This document shows positions 52,566 through 61,058 of a stretch of DNA of 64,000 nt, piece after piece; within the stretch, counting starts at the first letter, position 1; every line of letters begins with the position of its first letter. Source of the stretch: Rhizobium mongolense subsp. loessense. Lineage in GTDB: Bacteria; Pseudomonadota; Alphaproteobacteria; Rhizobiales; Rhizobiaceae. The translations under genes were made by a program, and so were the position numbers. The DNA lies in NCBI RefSeq assembly GCF_900099775.1, contig NZ_FMTM01000009.1, forward strand, positions 124,001-188,000, given 5' to 3'. A model generated the notes under the pieces. It saw nothing but the letters and a program-made list of their open reading frames with translations, made no database searches and had not been told where the DNA came from.

Positions 52566-54032
52566 TCAAGACGCAGCGGCCGACAAAGGTGCTGCGTGCA
52601 CGGCGCGTTGCCGGCCGGCAAAAACATCACCGACTGCGATCAGGACGGGGTTTTCGTAGCCGATCTCGCTGATGCCTTCGCCAAGTCCTGCAAGGTTGCC
52701 GTGCCACTGACGCTGCGTCGTGCGGCTCACGTCGCTCATGATGACGGCTGGCGTTTCGGGCGACAGGCCTTCGGCCATCAGCCGTTCGGCAATGAGCGGC
52801 GCTGTTCTCCCGCCCATATAAAAGACGGTTGTCGTATGCGGATCGGCAGCGGTGGCCCAATCGACATCCATAGGCAATCCGCCATGGCGGGAATGGCCGG
52901 TGATGAAGCGTACAGATTGGGCATGCTCGCGATGGGTCAGCGAAATGCCAAGGCGCGAGGCCATCGCGCTTGCGGCCGTGATGCCGGGAATGACGTCGAC
53001 CGGAATATTTTCGCGATCAAGATGAGCAATTTCCTCGCCGGCGCGGCCGAAGATCATGGGATCGCCGGCCTTCAGCCGCACGACGCGCTTGCCCGCCTTT
53101 GCGAGTTTTACCATCATCGCGTTGATGTCTTCCTGGCGGCAGCTGGTGCGGCCGCCGCGCTTACCCACCAGCATGCGCTTGGCCTCGCGGCGCGCGAGTT
53201 CCAGCACCTCGGTGGAAACGAGATCATCGAAAAGGATGACGTCGGCGGCCTGCAACGCGCGAACCGCCTTCAGCGTCAGAAGCTCGGCATCGCCAGGCCC
53301 CGCGCCGACGAGAGTGACGCGTCCGGTTGTGCTTGTTGCGGATTTCAAGCCCCGAGCGGCAAGCAAAAGCTGCTCCTCGGCATGGTTGACAGCAGAACCG
53401 TCGAAAGCCATGTCGGCGAATTCTTCCCAAAAAAGCCGCCGAGCGGAAGCGGTTTCAAGGAGCCCGTTGACCTTGCCGCGTATCGACTGGGCAAGTCCAG
53501 CCCAGGATTTCAGCGTGCGCGGGAGCAAGGTCTCGATCTTGCGGCGGATGGTCTGGGCAAGAATGGGTGCTGCGCCATCCGTCGAGATTGCAACAACGAC
53601 AGGCGAGCGGTTGACGATCGATCCGAACTGGAACTGGCAGAAATCCGGCTTGTCGATGACATTGACCGGAACGCCCGCCGCGCATGCCGCGTCGAAGAAG
53701 CGCCCGGCTTCAATCTCGTCGTCGCAGTCGGCAATTGCAATGGCAGCGCCCGTCAGATCTTCCACCTGCCAATGCCTCGGATGATGGATCAGTCTGGCTG
53801 CGGCGTGCTCGAGATTGCGGGCAAGAAGCGCCTTGAAGCTGTCGCTCAGCGTTTCGGCGTAGATTTCGACGTGAGCGCCGCAGGCAGCAAGAAGTTCCGC
53901 CTTCCAGGCGCAGGCGTCGGAGCCGCCGGCCACCACGCACTTCTTGCCTTCAAGCCCCCAGAAGACGGGCAGTTTTGCAAGCGGTTCCATGCGGGCAGGA
54001 TTGTCATTCCGCGGCGGCTGCAAGACATCCAT
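52566..54032 (-). CDS. cysG: Siroheme synthase
   Basis: 488-residue fused enzyme making siroheme for nitrite reductase. The N-terminal precorrin-2 dehydrogenase/ferrochelatase part (residues about 15-225) has the dinucleotide motif VVAGGSDA near 34. The C-terminal uroporphyrinogen methyltransferase (about 230-475) has VGAGPGDAELLTLKA near 242 and KRGGRTSCRQEDIN near 292. ATG 54032 has AAGGGG seven bases upstream and overlaps nasA by 29 bases; ATG 53990 is an alternative. Last gene of the nitrate operon. Confidence 0.93.
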   Translation of the reverse strand: MDVLQPPRNDNPARMEPLAKLPVFWGLEGKKCVVAGGSDACAWKAELLAACGAHVEIYAETLSDSFKALLARNLEHAAARLIHHPRHWQVEDLTGAAIAIADCDDEIEAGRFFDAACAAGVPVNVIDKPDFCQFQFGSIVNRSPVVVAISTDGAAPILAQTIRRKIETLLPRTLKSWAGLAQSIRGKVNGLLETASARRLFWEEFADMAFDGSAVNHAEEQLLLAARGLKSATSTTGRVTLVGAGPGDAELLTLKAVRALQAADVILFDDLVSTEVLELARREAKRMLVGKRGGRTSCRQEDINAMMVKLAKAGKRVVRLKAGDPMIFGRAGEEIAHLDRENIPVDVIPGITAASAMASRLGISLTHREHAQSVRFITGHSRHGGLPMDVDWATAADPHTTTVFYMGGRTAPLIAERLMAEGLSPETPAVIMSDVSRTTQRQWHGNLAGLGEGISEIGYENPVLIAVGDVFAGRQRAVHAAPLSAAAS

Positions 54033-56661
54033 CGATGATCCCCTTGATTTCGGCGCGGCAGGAGCCGCAGTTGGTGCCGGCGTTGAGCTCTTTGCCGACT
54101 GCCTCGACGCTGTGGCAGCCGCTGCGGACCGCCGCGACGATCTGATTGACGCCGACGGCGAAGCAGGAACAGACCGTGGCACCTGGGTCCGGCTTGTCGG
54201 CGCCCGGCCGGCCGGCGACAAGCCCAAAGCGCTTGCGCAAGTCGCCATGTTCGGCGGCAAGCTGTGAGATCGCCCAGTTGCGAGCGACGGCGACCGGTTC
54301 GCGGGCCAAAAACAGCGCAGCAAGCAGGCGCGTGCCGTCGAAGAAGGCGAGCCGCAGATCGCCGGATTGCTGATCCGCGTAGCCGAGCGGCTCGATCTCG
54401 GCAGGAATGCCAAAGGTACTGCGGCACCAGCCGCACCAGTCTTCAAGCGCGTGGTCGAAGGCGAGTTCCAGTCGCCAGCCGCCATCTGCTTTCGCCAAGG
54501 CCCAATAGGCGGCACCGAGGCTTTGCGGTTTGCTCGCCGAGACTGCAAAGCCGTAGCGGACTGCCTTTAATGGCCGGGCGGCGACGGCGACGTTCTTGGA
54601 GGCAGGCTGGCCGGAGAACGGATCGGTGAGCGGGGCAACCACTGCGTCGATGCGAGCCTTGGCGGCAAATTGATCGTTCCAGTGCATGGGTACGAAAATG
54701 CTGCCGCGGGCCTGGCGTTCGGTAATCAGCGCGCGCACGACGGCCGTTCCCTGCGGGCTTTCAATTTCGACCAGACCGGCATTGCCGATACCGATTTCCA
54801 TCGCATCTCGGGGGTGCAGTTCAGCAAAGGGTTCGGCGATATGGGCGGAAAGACGCGCACTTTTGCCAGTGCGCGTCATCGTGTGCCACTGGTCGCGGAT
54901 ACGTCCCGTGTTAAGCGTGAAGGGGTAGTCGGCGCTGGTGCGGTCAGATACGGGCGGCTCAACCGGCACGAAGCGTGCCTTGCGATCGGGATGAAAAAAG
55001 CTGCCCTTCGCAAAGAACCGGGTCACAGTCCTCTCGTCGCCGGTGGGCTGCGGCCACTGAAAGGGTGCCATCGCGTCGTAGGCAGCTTTCTCGATGCCGG
55101 CATAGGCGCCGATGTCGAAATCGCGGCTGCCACCGTTTTCGAAGGCGGAAAGCGCAGCATGCTCATCGAAAATGTCCGCTGGAGAGGCAAAGGCGAACGC
55201 ATCGGCAAAACCGATGCGGCGTGCAACCTCGGTCAATTGCCACCAATCCGCGCGTGCATCGCCGGGGGCGTCGATGAAGGAACGCTGGCGCGAAATGCGG
55301 CGTTCGGAATTGGTGACGGTGCCGCTCTTTTCTCCCCAGCCAAGAGAGGGTAGCAATACGTGCGCATGGCGGGCGGTGTCTGTCGTCGTGAGAATATCCG
55401 AGACGACGACGAAAGGGCAGGCCCTGATCGCGGCCTCGACGGCAGAGGCATCCGGCAGCGAGACCACGGGGTTCGTCGCCATGATCCAGAGCGCCTTGAT
55501 GCGGCCATCGCCGACTGCCTTGAACATGTCGACCGCCTTCAGGCCCGGCTTTTCGGCAATCGTCGGCGACTGCCAGAAGCGCTGCACGCGATCGCGGTCT
55601 TGTGTGCTCTCAATCGCCATGTGGGCGGCAAGCATGTTCGCCAGTCCGCCAACCTCACGGCCGCCCATCGCGTTCGGTTGGCCCGTGAGCGAGAAGGGAC
55701 CCATGCCCGGCTTGCCGATGCGTCCGGTGGCGAGGTGACAGTTGATGATGACGTTGACCTTGTCGGTCCCTGACGAGGATTGGTTGACGCCCTGACTGTA
55801 GCAGGTGACGGTCTTTTCGGTCGCCTCGAAGAGGCGATAGAATTCACGAATCTGCATTGCCGGCAAGCCGGTCAGCTCCAGTACCTCGTTGAAGGAGACA
55901 CCAGAGGCGGATACAAAAGCCTCGGCAAAGCCGTTCGTGTGTTCGGCTACATAATTCTGGTCAATGGCATTGTTTGCGATCAGGTGCTCGAAGAGGCCGA
56001 GGAAAAGAGCGACATCGCTGTCTGGCCGGATCGCTAGGTGCAGATCTGCGATGTCGGCAGTCATCGTCCGGCGCGGATCGATGACGACGACCTTCATGCC
56101 GGGACGCGACGCCTTGGCAGCCGCCAGCCGCTGATAGATGACCGGATGGCACCAGGCCAGGTTCGACCCGGCAAGGATCACCAGATCGGCCAGCTCCAGA
56201 TCCTCATAGGTGCCGGGCACGGTATCGGCGCCGAAGGCGCGGCGGTGGCCGGCGACGGACGATGACATGCATAGGCGCGAGTTGGTGTCGATGTTGGCCG
56301 AGCCGATGAAACCCTTCATCAGCTTGTTGGCGACGTAATAGTCCTCGGTCAGCAGCTGGCCGGAGACATAAAAGGCGACGGAGTCGGGCCCGTGCTCGGC
56401 AATGGCATCCGAAAAGCGCTGCGCCACGAGATCAAGAGCCTCATTCCATCCGGCCCGCCGTCCCGCGATCTGCGGATGCAACAGGCGTCCGTCGAGATCG
56501 ATCGTTTCGGCGAGCGCCGAGCCCTTCGAGCACAGCCGCCCGAAATTGGCCGGATGGTCCGGATCGCCCTTGACGGACACATTGCCGTCATCTGCGATCT
56601 TGGCGATCACCCCGCAGCCGACGCCGCAGTAGGGACAGGTCGTCTTGATCTCTTCTGCCAT
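54004..56661 (-). CDS. nasA: Assimilatory nitrate reductase catalytic subunit
   Basis: 885-residue molybdopterin enzyme reducing nitrate to nitrite in the cytoplasm. The N-terminal 4Fe-4S ligands are Cys9, Cys12 and Cys16 (CPYCGVGC) and a Cys near 44 (RLCSKG). The molybdopterin guanine dinucleotide domains follow (NSRLCMSSSVAGH near 131, the molybdenum cysteine probably here). A C-terminal BFD-like 2Fe-2S module with CSCFAVGVN and NCGSCRAEIKG (about 825-875) probably receives electrons. It lies between nirD and cysG in one transcription unit. Confidence 0.95.
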   Translation of the reverse strand: MAEEIKTTCPYCGVGCGVIAKIADDGNVSVKGDPDHPANFGRLCSKGSALAETIDLDGRLLHPQIAGRRAGWNEALDLVAQRFSDAIAEHGPDSVAFYVSGQLLTEDYYVANKLMKGFIGSANIDTNSRLCMSSSVAGHRRAFGADTVPGTYEDLELADLVILAGSNLAWCHPVIYQRLAAAKASRPGMKVVVIDPRRTMTADIADLHLAIRPDSDVALFLGLFEHLIANNAIDQNYVAEHTNGFAEAFVSASGVSFNEVLELTGLPAMQIREFYRLFEATEKTVTCYSQGVNQSSSGTDKVNVIINCHLATGRIGKPGMGPFSLTGQPNAMGGREVGGLANMLAAHMAIESTQDRDRVQRFWQSPTIAEKPGLKAVDMFKAVGDGRIKALWIMATNPVVSLPDASAVEAAIRACPFVVVSDILTTTDTARHAHVLLPSLGWGEKSGTVTNSERRISRQRSFIDAPGDARADWWQLTEVARRIGFADAFAFASPADIFDEHAALSAFENGGSRDFDIGAYAGIEKAAYDAMAPFQWPQPTGDERTVTRFFAKGSFFHPDRKARFVPVEPPVSDRTSADYPFTLNTGRIRDQWHTMTRTGKSARLSAHIAEPFAELHPRDAMEIGIGNAGLVEIESPQGTAVVRALITERQARGSIFVPMHWNDQFAAKARIDAVVAPLTDPFSGQPASKNVAVAARPLKAVRYGFAVSASKPQSLGAAYWALAKADGGWRLELAFDHALEDWCGWCRSTFGIPAEIEPLGYADQQSGDLRLAFFDGTRLLAALFLAREPVAVARNWAISQLAAEHGDLRKRFGLVAGRPGADKPDPGATVCSCFAVGVNQIVAAVRSGCHSVEAVGKELNAGTNCGSCRAEIKGIIDGCLAAAAE

Positions 56662-56991
56662 CTATTCCGCCGCCATCATCAAGCTTTCGAGGGCAATGAA
56701 GAGGGCGCCGTCCTGGTTGCGGACCGGAATGGTGCGCACCGCGCCCTCATCGGCGCCAAGCGCCTTGCCGGTTTCGAGCGAGATGACCCAGTTGTGCAGC
56801 GGGCAGGTGACCGCCTTGGCATGCACGATACCCTGGCTGAGAGGGCCGCCCTTGTGGGGGCAGTGATCTTCTATGGCGAAGACCTCGTTTTCAGCCGTCC
56901 GGAAGACGGCGATCTTGCCCTGCGGCGTCTTCACGCAGCGCGCTCCGCGCAGCGGGATCTCGGAGATATCACCGATTGCAATCCAGTTCAT
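56662..56991 (-). CDS. nirD: Nitrite reductase small subunit
   Basis: 109-residue Rieske-like subunit of NADH-dependent assimilatory nitrite reductase. It keeps a full Rieske cluster signature, CPHKGG near 43 and CPLHNW near 62, unlike some NirD proteins that lost the cysteines. ATG 56991 follows AAGGAG. It lies 10 bases after nirB and directly before nasA. Confidence 0.93.
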   Translation of the reverse strand: MNWIAIGDISEIPLRGARCVKTPQGKIAVFRTAENEVFAIEDHCPHKGGPLSQGIVHAKAVTCPLHNWVISLETGKALGADEGAVRTIPVRNQDGALFIALESLMMAAE

Positions 56992-57001
56992 GCTGATCTC
57001 C

Positions 57002-59452
57002 TTACTCTGCAGCCTGCGGATAGCCGATTGTCGCCATCGGCTTGAACTCGTGCTTATCCTTGCCGGAGACGCGCTCCGACCAGGGATCGACCTGGGCGAA
57101 TTTCTGGCTGAACACGAAGCGGTCGAAATAGGCCTTGCGCTTTTCGGCATCGCCCATGATCTGGCGACGGATCTCGTCGATGCCGATGCGCTTGGCCCAC
57201 TTGTAGATGCGCTCGAGGTAACGTGCCTGCTCGCGGTACATCTGCGTCAGCGCAACGATATGCTCCAGTGCTTCGTCTTCGGTCTTGACGAGACCGAGGA
57301 TCTCGGTGCCCTTGATGTCGAGACCGGCCGCACCGGCGAAATGAATTTCGTAGCCGGAATCCACGCAGATGACGCCGACATCCTTGCAGGTCGCCTCCGC
57401 GCAGTTGCGCGGACATCCGGAGACAGCCATCTTCAGCTTTGCCGGCGTCCAGGAGCCCCACATGAACTTTTCGATACGGATGCCGAGCCCGGTCGAATCC
57501 TGCGTGCCGAAGCGGCACCAGTCGGAGCCGACGCAGGTCTTTACCGTGCGCAGGCCCTTGGCATAGGCCTGACCGGAGACGAAGCCTGCCTTGCCGAGAT
57601 CGGCCCAGACGGCCGGAAGGTCCTCTTTTTCGACGCCGAGCAGGTCGATGCGCTGGCCGCCGGTGACCTTAACCATCGGGATTTCGAACTTGTCGACCAC
57701 GTCGGCGATGGCGCGCAGCTCCTTGGAGCTGGTAACGCCACCCCACATGCGCGGCACCACCGAATAGGTGCCGTCCTTCTGGATGTTGGCGTGGACGCGC
57801 TCGTTGATGAAGCGCGACTGATAATCGTCGGCATATTCATCCGGCCAGTCGCAGACGAGGTAGTAATTGAGCGCTGGACGGCACTTGGCGCAGCCGCAGG
57901 AAGTCTTCCACTCCAGCTCCTGCATGACGGCAGGGATGGTTTTCAGCCCCTTGGCCTTGATCAGGCGCCGGACGTCGTCATGGCCAAGTTCGGTGCAGGT
58001 GCACATCGGCTGCACGGCGGCAGGGTTATAGCTGTCGCCGAGCGTCAGCGCCATCAATTGCTCAACGAGGCCGGTACACGAGCCGCATGAGGCCGACGCC
58101 TTCGTGTGAGCGCGTACGTCGTCCAGCGAGGTCAGCCCCTTGGAGGTGATCGTCGAGGTGATTTTGCCCTTACATACGCCGTTGCAGCCACAGATTTCCG
58201 CGTCATCCGGCAAGGCTGCAACGGCCGCCATAGGGTCCAGTGGGGACCCTCCCTGGTAGGCCTGTCCGAAGATCAGCGTCTCGCGCATCTCGGAAATGTC
58301 GGTCTGCTTCTTCTTGAGATCGTTGAACCAGGCGCCGTCAGCGGTTTCGCCGTAGAGCACAGTTCCGATGATCTTGTTATCCTTCAGCACCAGGCGCTTG
58401 TAGACGCCAGCGGAAGCGTCGCGAAGGACGATCTCCTCGCGGTCGTCGCCATCGGCGAAATCACCAAGCGAGTAGAGCTCGATGCCGGTGACCTTGAGCT
58501 TGGTCGGAGTGTCGGAGTGAACGAAGGCCGCAGAAGTGTCGCCGGACAGATGGGCGGCGGCAACGCGGGCCATTTCGTAGAGCGGAGCGACGAGACCGTA
58601 GACCTGTCCACCGACTTCGGCGCATTCGCCGAGCGCCATGATGCTGCCGTCCGAGGTCTGCATGCCGTTATCGACGACGATGCCGCGATTGACCGCGATA
58701 CCAGCCTCTTTGGCCAGGCCGACATTCGGACGGATGCCGACGGCCATGACGACGAGCGTTGCCGGAATGATCCGTCCGTCGTCGAGCTCGATGCCCTCGA
58801 CCTTGCCATCGCCGATGATTGCCTTGGTATTGGCCTTGGTGATGACCTTGATGCCGCGCTCCTCGACTGCCCTTTGCAGCAGATAGCCGGCCGCAGGATC
58901 GAGCTGACGCTCCATCAGCGTCGGCATGACATGCAGCACGGTCACGTCCATGCCACGCTGGGCAAGACCGGCTGCCGCCTCAAGACCAAGCAGGCCGCCG
59001 CCGATAACGATCGCCTTTTCGCGTGACTGGGCAGCGAGCAGCATTGCCTGGACGTCGTCGAGGTCGCGGTAGGTGATGACGCCGGGGAGTTCCTTGCCGG
59101 GAACCGGAATGATGAAGGGCACGGAGCCGGTGGCGATCACCAGCTTGTCGTAGCTTTCGGTGACGCCGTGGTCGGAGGTCACGGTCTTCGCGTGCCGATC
59201 GATCGCAACGATCTTGTGGCCCTTGTAGAGCGTGATGCCGTGCTTGATGTACCAGCCGTCGCCGTGAATGATGATCTGCTCATAGTCCTTTTCTCCGGAA
59301 AGAACAGGCGAGAGCATGATGCGGTCATAATTGACGCGCGGCTCGGCGTTGAAGATTGTGACCTCGTATTGGCCGGGGGCCTTTTCGAAGAGGTGCTCGA
59401 GCATGCGCCCGGGCGCCATGCCGTTGCCGATGATAACGAGTTTTTCTGTCAT
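57002..59452 (-). CDS. nirB: Nitrite reductase large subunit
   Basis: 816-residue enzyme reducing nitrite to ammonium with NADH. An N-terminal FAD/NAD domain (GNGMAPGRMLE near 9, VIGGGLLGLEAA near 150) is followed by a 2Fe-2S BFD-like region (CGCNGVCKG near 420, SCGSCTGL near 455). The sulfite/nitrite reductase domains carry the siroheme and 4Fe-4S cysteines CVGSDWC and GCPRNCAEATC (about 640-690). Length is normal. Siroheme comes from cysG in the same operon. Confidence 0.96.
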   Translation of the reverse strand: MTEKLVIIGNGMAPGRMLEHLFEKAPGQYEVTIFNAEPRVNYDRIMLSPVLSGEKDYEQIIIHGDGWYIKHGITLYKGHKIVAIDRHAKTVTSDHGVTESYDKLVIATGSVPFIIPVPGKELPGVITYRDLDDVQAMLLAAQSREKAIVIGGGLLGLEAAAGLAQRGMDVTVLHVMPTLMERQLDPAAGYLLQRAVEERGIKVITKANTKAIIGDGKVEGIELDDGRIIPATLVVMAVGIRPNVGLAKEAGIAVNRGIVVDNGMQTSDGSIMALGECAEVGGQVYGLVAPLYEMARVAAAHLSGDTSAAFVHSDTPTKLKVTGIELYSLGDFADGDDREEIVLRDASAGVYKRLVLKDNKIIGTVLYGETADGAWFNDLKKKQTDISEMRETLIFGQAYQGGSPLDPMAAVAALPDDAEICGCNGVCKGKITSTITSKGLTSLDDVRAHTKASASCGSCTGLVEQLMALTLGDSYNPAAVQPMCTCTELGHDDVRRLIKAKGLKTIPAVMQELEWKTSCGCAKCRPALNYYLVCDWPDEYADDYQSRFINERVHANIQKDGTYSVVPRMWGGVTSSKELRAIADVVDKFEIPMVKVTGGQRIDLLGVEKEDLPAVWADLGKAGFVSGQAYAKGLRTVKTCVGSDWCRFGTQDSTGLGIRIEKFMWGSWTPAKLKMAVSGCPRNCAEATCKDVGVICVDSGYEIHFAGAAGLDIKGTEILGLVKTEDEALEHIVALTQMYREQARYLERIYKWAKRIGIDEIRRQIMGDAEKRKAYFDRFVFSQKFAQVDPWSERVSGKDKHEFKPMATIGYPQAAE

Positions 59453-59469
59453 AGTTACAAGTCCTTAGA

Positions 59470-60741
59470 TTAGGTTGCCGCCACTGCAGGCACGGCGTGC
59501 CCTTGGCGTGACAGGTGCTTGACGGACAGGTGCATCCAGATGAGCGACGTCACGACGATGGCAAAGAGCAGCAGGAAGCAGCTGGACCAAAGGCCGGTGA
59601 CGTCCTTGAGCAGGCCGAAAGCGATCGGAAGGATGAAACCGCCAAGGCCGCCCATCATCCCGACGACGCCGCCGACGGCGCCGACGCTTTCGGGATAGTA
59701 GGCCGGAATGTGTTTGTAGACGGCCGCTTTGCCGAGGCTCATGAAGAAGCCGAGCACGAAGATGACGATGATGAAGATTGCCGGCGTGATACCAAGCGCA
59801 GGCCCGGGTCCCGATGGAGATGCAGCCGGGAGCGACAGGATGAGGGTGGCGGCGGCAGAAACGGCCAGCATCGCGTACATGACGCTTCTTGCGCCCTTCT
59901 TGTCGGATAGAACGCCGCCGAATGCTCTAAAGATGCTGCCTGGCACGGAATAGGCCGCAGCAATCATGCCGGCGATTTCCAGATTGAAACCGTAGACGCC
60001 GACAAGATAGCGCGGCAACCACAAAGACAGGGCGACAAAGCCGCCGAAGGCGAAAAAATAGTAAAGCGAGAAACGCCAGACCTGGATGTTCTTGAGAGGA
60101 GCGAATTCTTCAAGGAAGCTCTTGGATGCGACGCCGCGACAGCGGCGGTCGCGATAGGCCGGGTCGTCGGTGGTCGAAAACCAGAAGACGATTGCCATCG
60201 CCAAAAGAACGAGCGCCCAGATCTCGGCAACCGCCTGCCATCCCCAGGCGATAAGCACGAAGGGCGCCGCGAACTTGGTAACCGCGGCACCGACGTTGCC
60301 AGCGCCGAAAATCCCAAGCGCGGTTCCCTGCTTTTCTGGCGGAAAGAACGGCGAGACATATGCGACACCAACTGCGAAGGAACCACCGGCGAGGCCGATC
60401 CCGAGTCCCGCGATCAGCATTTCTGTGTAGCTTGTTGCGTAGGAGAGCAGGAAAGTCGCTATGGCCGCTGCCACCATGGTGAGCGTGTAGACCAGACGGC
60501 CGCCGTAACGGCTCGTCCATATGCCAAGCACGATCCGGACGAGCGAGCCGGTCAGCACAGGGGTGCCGACCAGCAATCCGAATTCTGCCTCGTTGAGACC
60601 GAGCTCCTGTTTGATACGAACGCCTATAATCGCAAAGATCGTCCAGACGGCGAAGCAAACGGTGAAGGCGACCGTCGAAATCCACAATGCTCTGGCTGGC
60701 TCGCCAGCAGACATAGACTGGGGTTTCTCAGAAAAAGGCAT
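59470..60741 (-). CDS. Nitrate/nitrite MFS transporter (NarK family)
   Basis: 423-residue major facilitator with about twelve hydrophobic segments. Nitrate-porter signatures are visible: AGLGIGLAGGSFAVGVAYVS near 115-134 and GGVVGMMGGLGGFILP near 370. It imports nitrate for the reductases. ATG 60741 follows GGAGA; a longer frame to 60822 runs into the leader. First gene behind the sigma-54 promoter and antitermination leader. Confidence 0.93.
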   Translation of the reverse strand: MPFSEKPQSMSAGEPARALWISTVAFTVCFAVWTIFAIIGVRIKQELGLNEAEFGLLVGTPVLTGSLVRIVLGIWTSRYGGRLVYTLTMVAAAIATFLLSYATSYTEMLIAGLGIGLAGGSFAVGVAYVSPFFPPEKQGTALGIFGAGNVGAAVTKFAAPFVLIAWGWQAVAEIWALVLLAMAIVFWFSTTDDPAYRDRRCRGVASKSFLEEFAPLKNIQVWRFSLYYFFAFGGFVALSLWLPRYLVGVYGFNLEIAGMIAAAYSVPGSIFRAFGGVLSDKKGARSVMYAMLAVSAAATLILSLPAASPSGPGPALGITPAIFIIVIFVLGFFMSLGKAAVYKHIPAYYPESVGAVGGVVGMMGGLGGFILPIAFGLLKDVTGLWSSCFLLLFAIVVTSLIWMHLSVKHLSRQGHAVPAVAAT

Positions 60742-60789
60742 GGCTTCTCCAGGGCCCGACAATGTCGTGCCAATCCATCGTTGAGAGTT

Positions 60790-60856
60790 TAAACAAAAAG
60801 CCGCTGGCCAGGTCGCGCACACACGAATGCGCGGGATGTCCTGATCAGCGGCTTTG
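60790..60856 (-). terminator. Attenuator terminator of the nitrate operon leader
   Basis: On the minus strand AAAGCCGCTG-AT-CAGG pairs with CCTGGCCAGCGGCTTT (14 of 16 positions), enclosing an inner CGCGCA/TGCGCG hairpin and followed by TTTTTGTTT. It is a strong intrinsic terminator about 50 bases before the transporter ATG and would stop the operon unless antitermination occurs. Confidence 0.85.
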
Positions 60857-60861
60857 CTTGA

Positions 60862-60881
60862 GGCGCCCGTCTTTGGACGCC
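60862..60881 (-). ncRNA. ANTAR-target hexaloop hairpin (NasT-binding leader element)
   Basis: Minus-strand GGCGTCC-AAAGAC-GGGCGCC is a 7-bp stem (one G-U pair) with a six-base loop having A at position 1 and G at position 4, the features recognised by ANTAR proteins. It lies just before the terminator. A partner hairpin is expected upstream; CCGAAA/TTTCGG at about 60880-60900 can pair but is not a canonical hexaloop. Confidence 0.75.
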
Positions 60882-60916
60882 GAAATATGCGACCTTTCGG
60901 CCTCGTAAATTATCTA

Positions 60917-60932
60917 TGCAAGAGGCGTGCCA
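60917..60932 (-). promoter_or_regulatory. Sigma-54 promoter of the nitrate assimilation operon
   Basis: Minus-strand TGGCACGCCTCTTGCA matches the -24/-12 consensus. Transcription should start near 60906, giving a leader of about 165 bases with the hexaloop hairpin and terminator. Sigma-54 use suggests NtrC control by nitrogen status. Confidence 0.85.
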
Positions 60933-61058
60933 ATTCGAAATCCAGGCCGATTTCGCCTTTTCTCGTCGCAAGTCAGCCTTATTGGTCAGGATGGCACGGG
61001 CGAGACCGCCAGCTTCTTCGGCCAAAAATTATGCAATGCATAGAAAATGGGCGTTATG

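Noticed and set aside
52479..54038. Long open frame of 519 codons on the plus strand
   Set aside because: Antisense to cysG, which has full domain motifs; no domain is recognisable in the shadow frame.
60910..60919. TTATCTATGC, an 8 of 10 match to the BioR box near the nitrate operon
   Set aside because: It overlaps the -12 region of a consensus sigma-54 promoter and breaks BioR symmetry, so chance similarity is more likely than biotin control.
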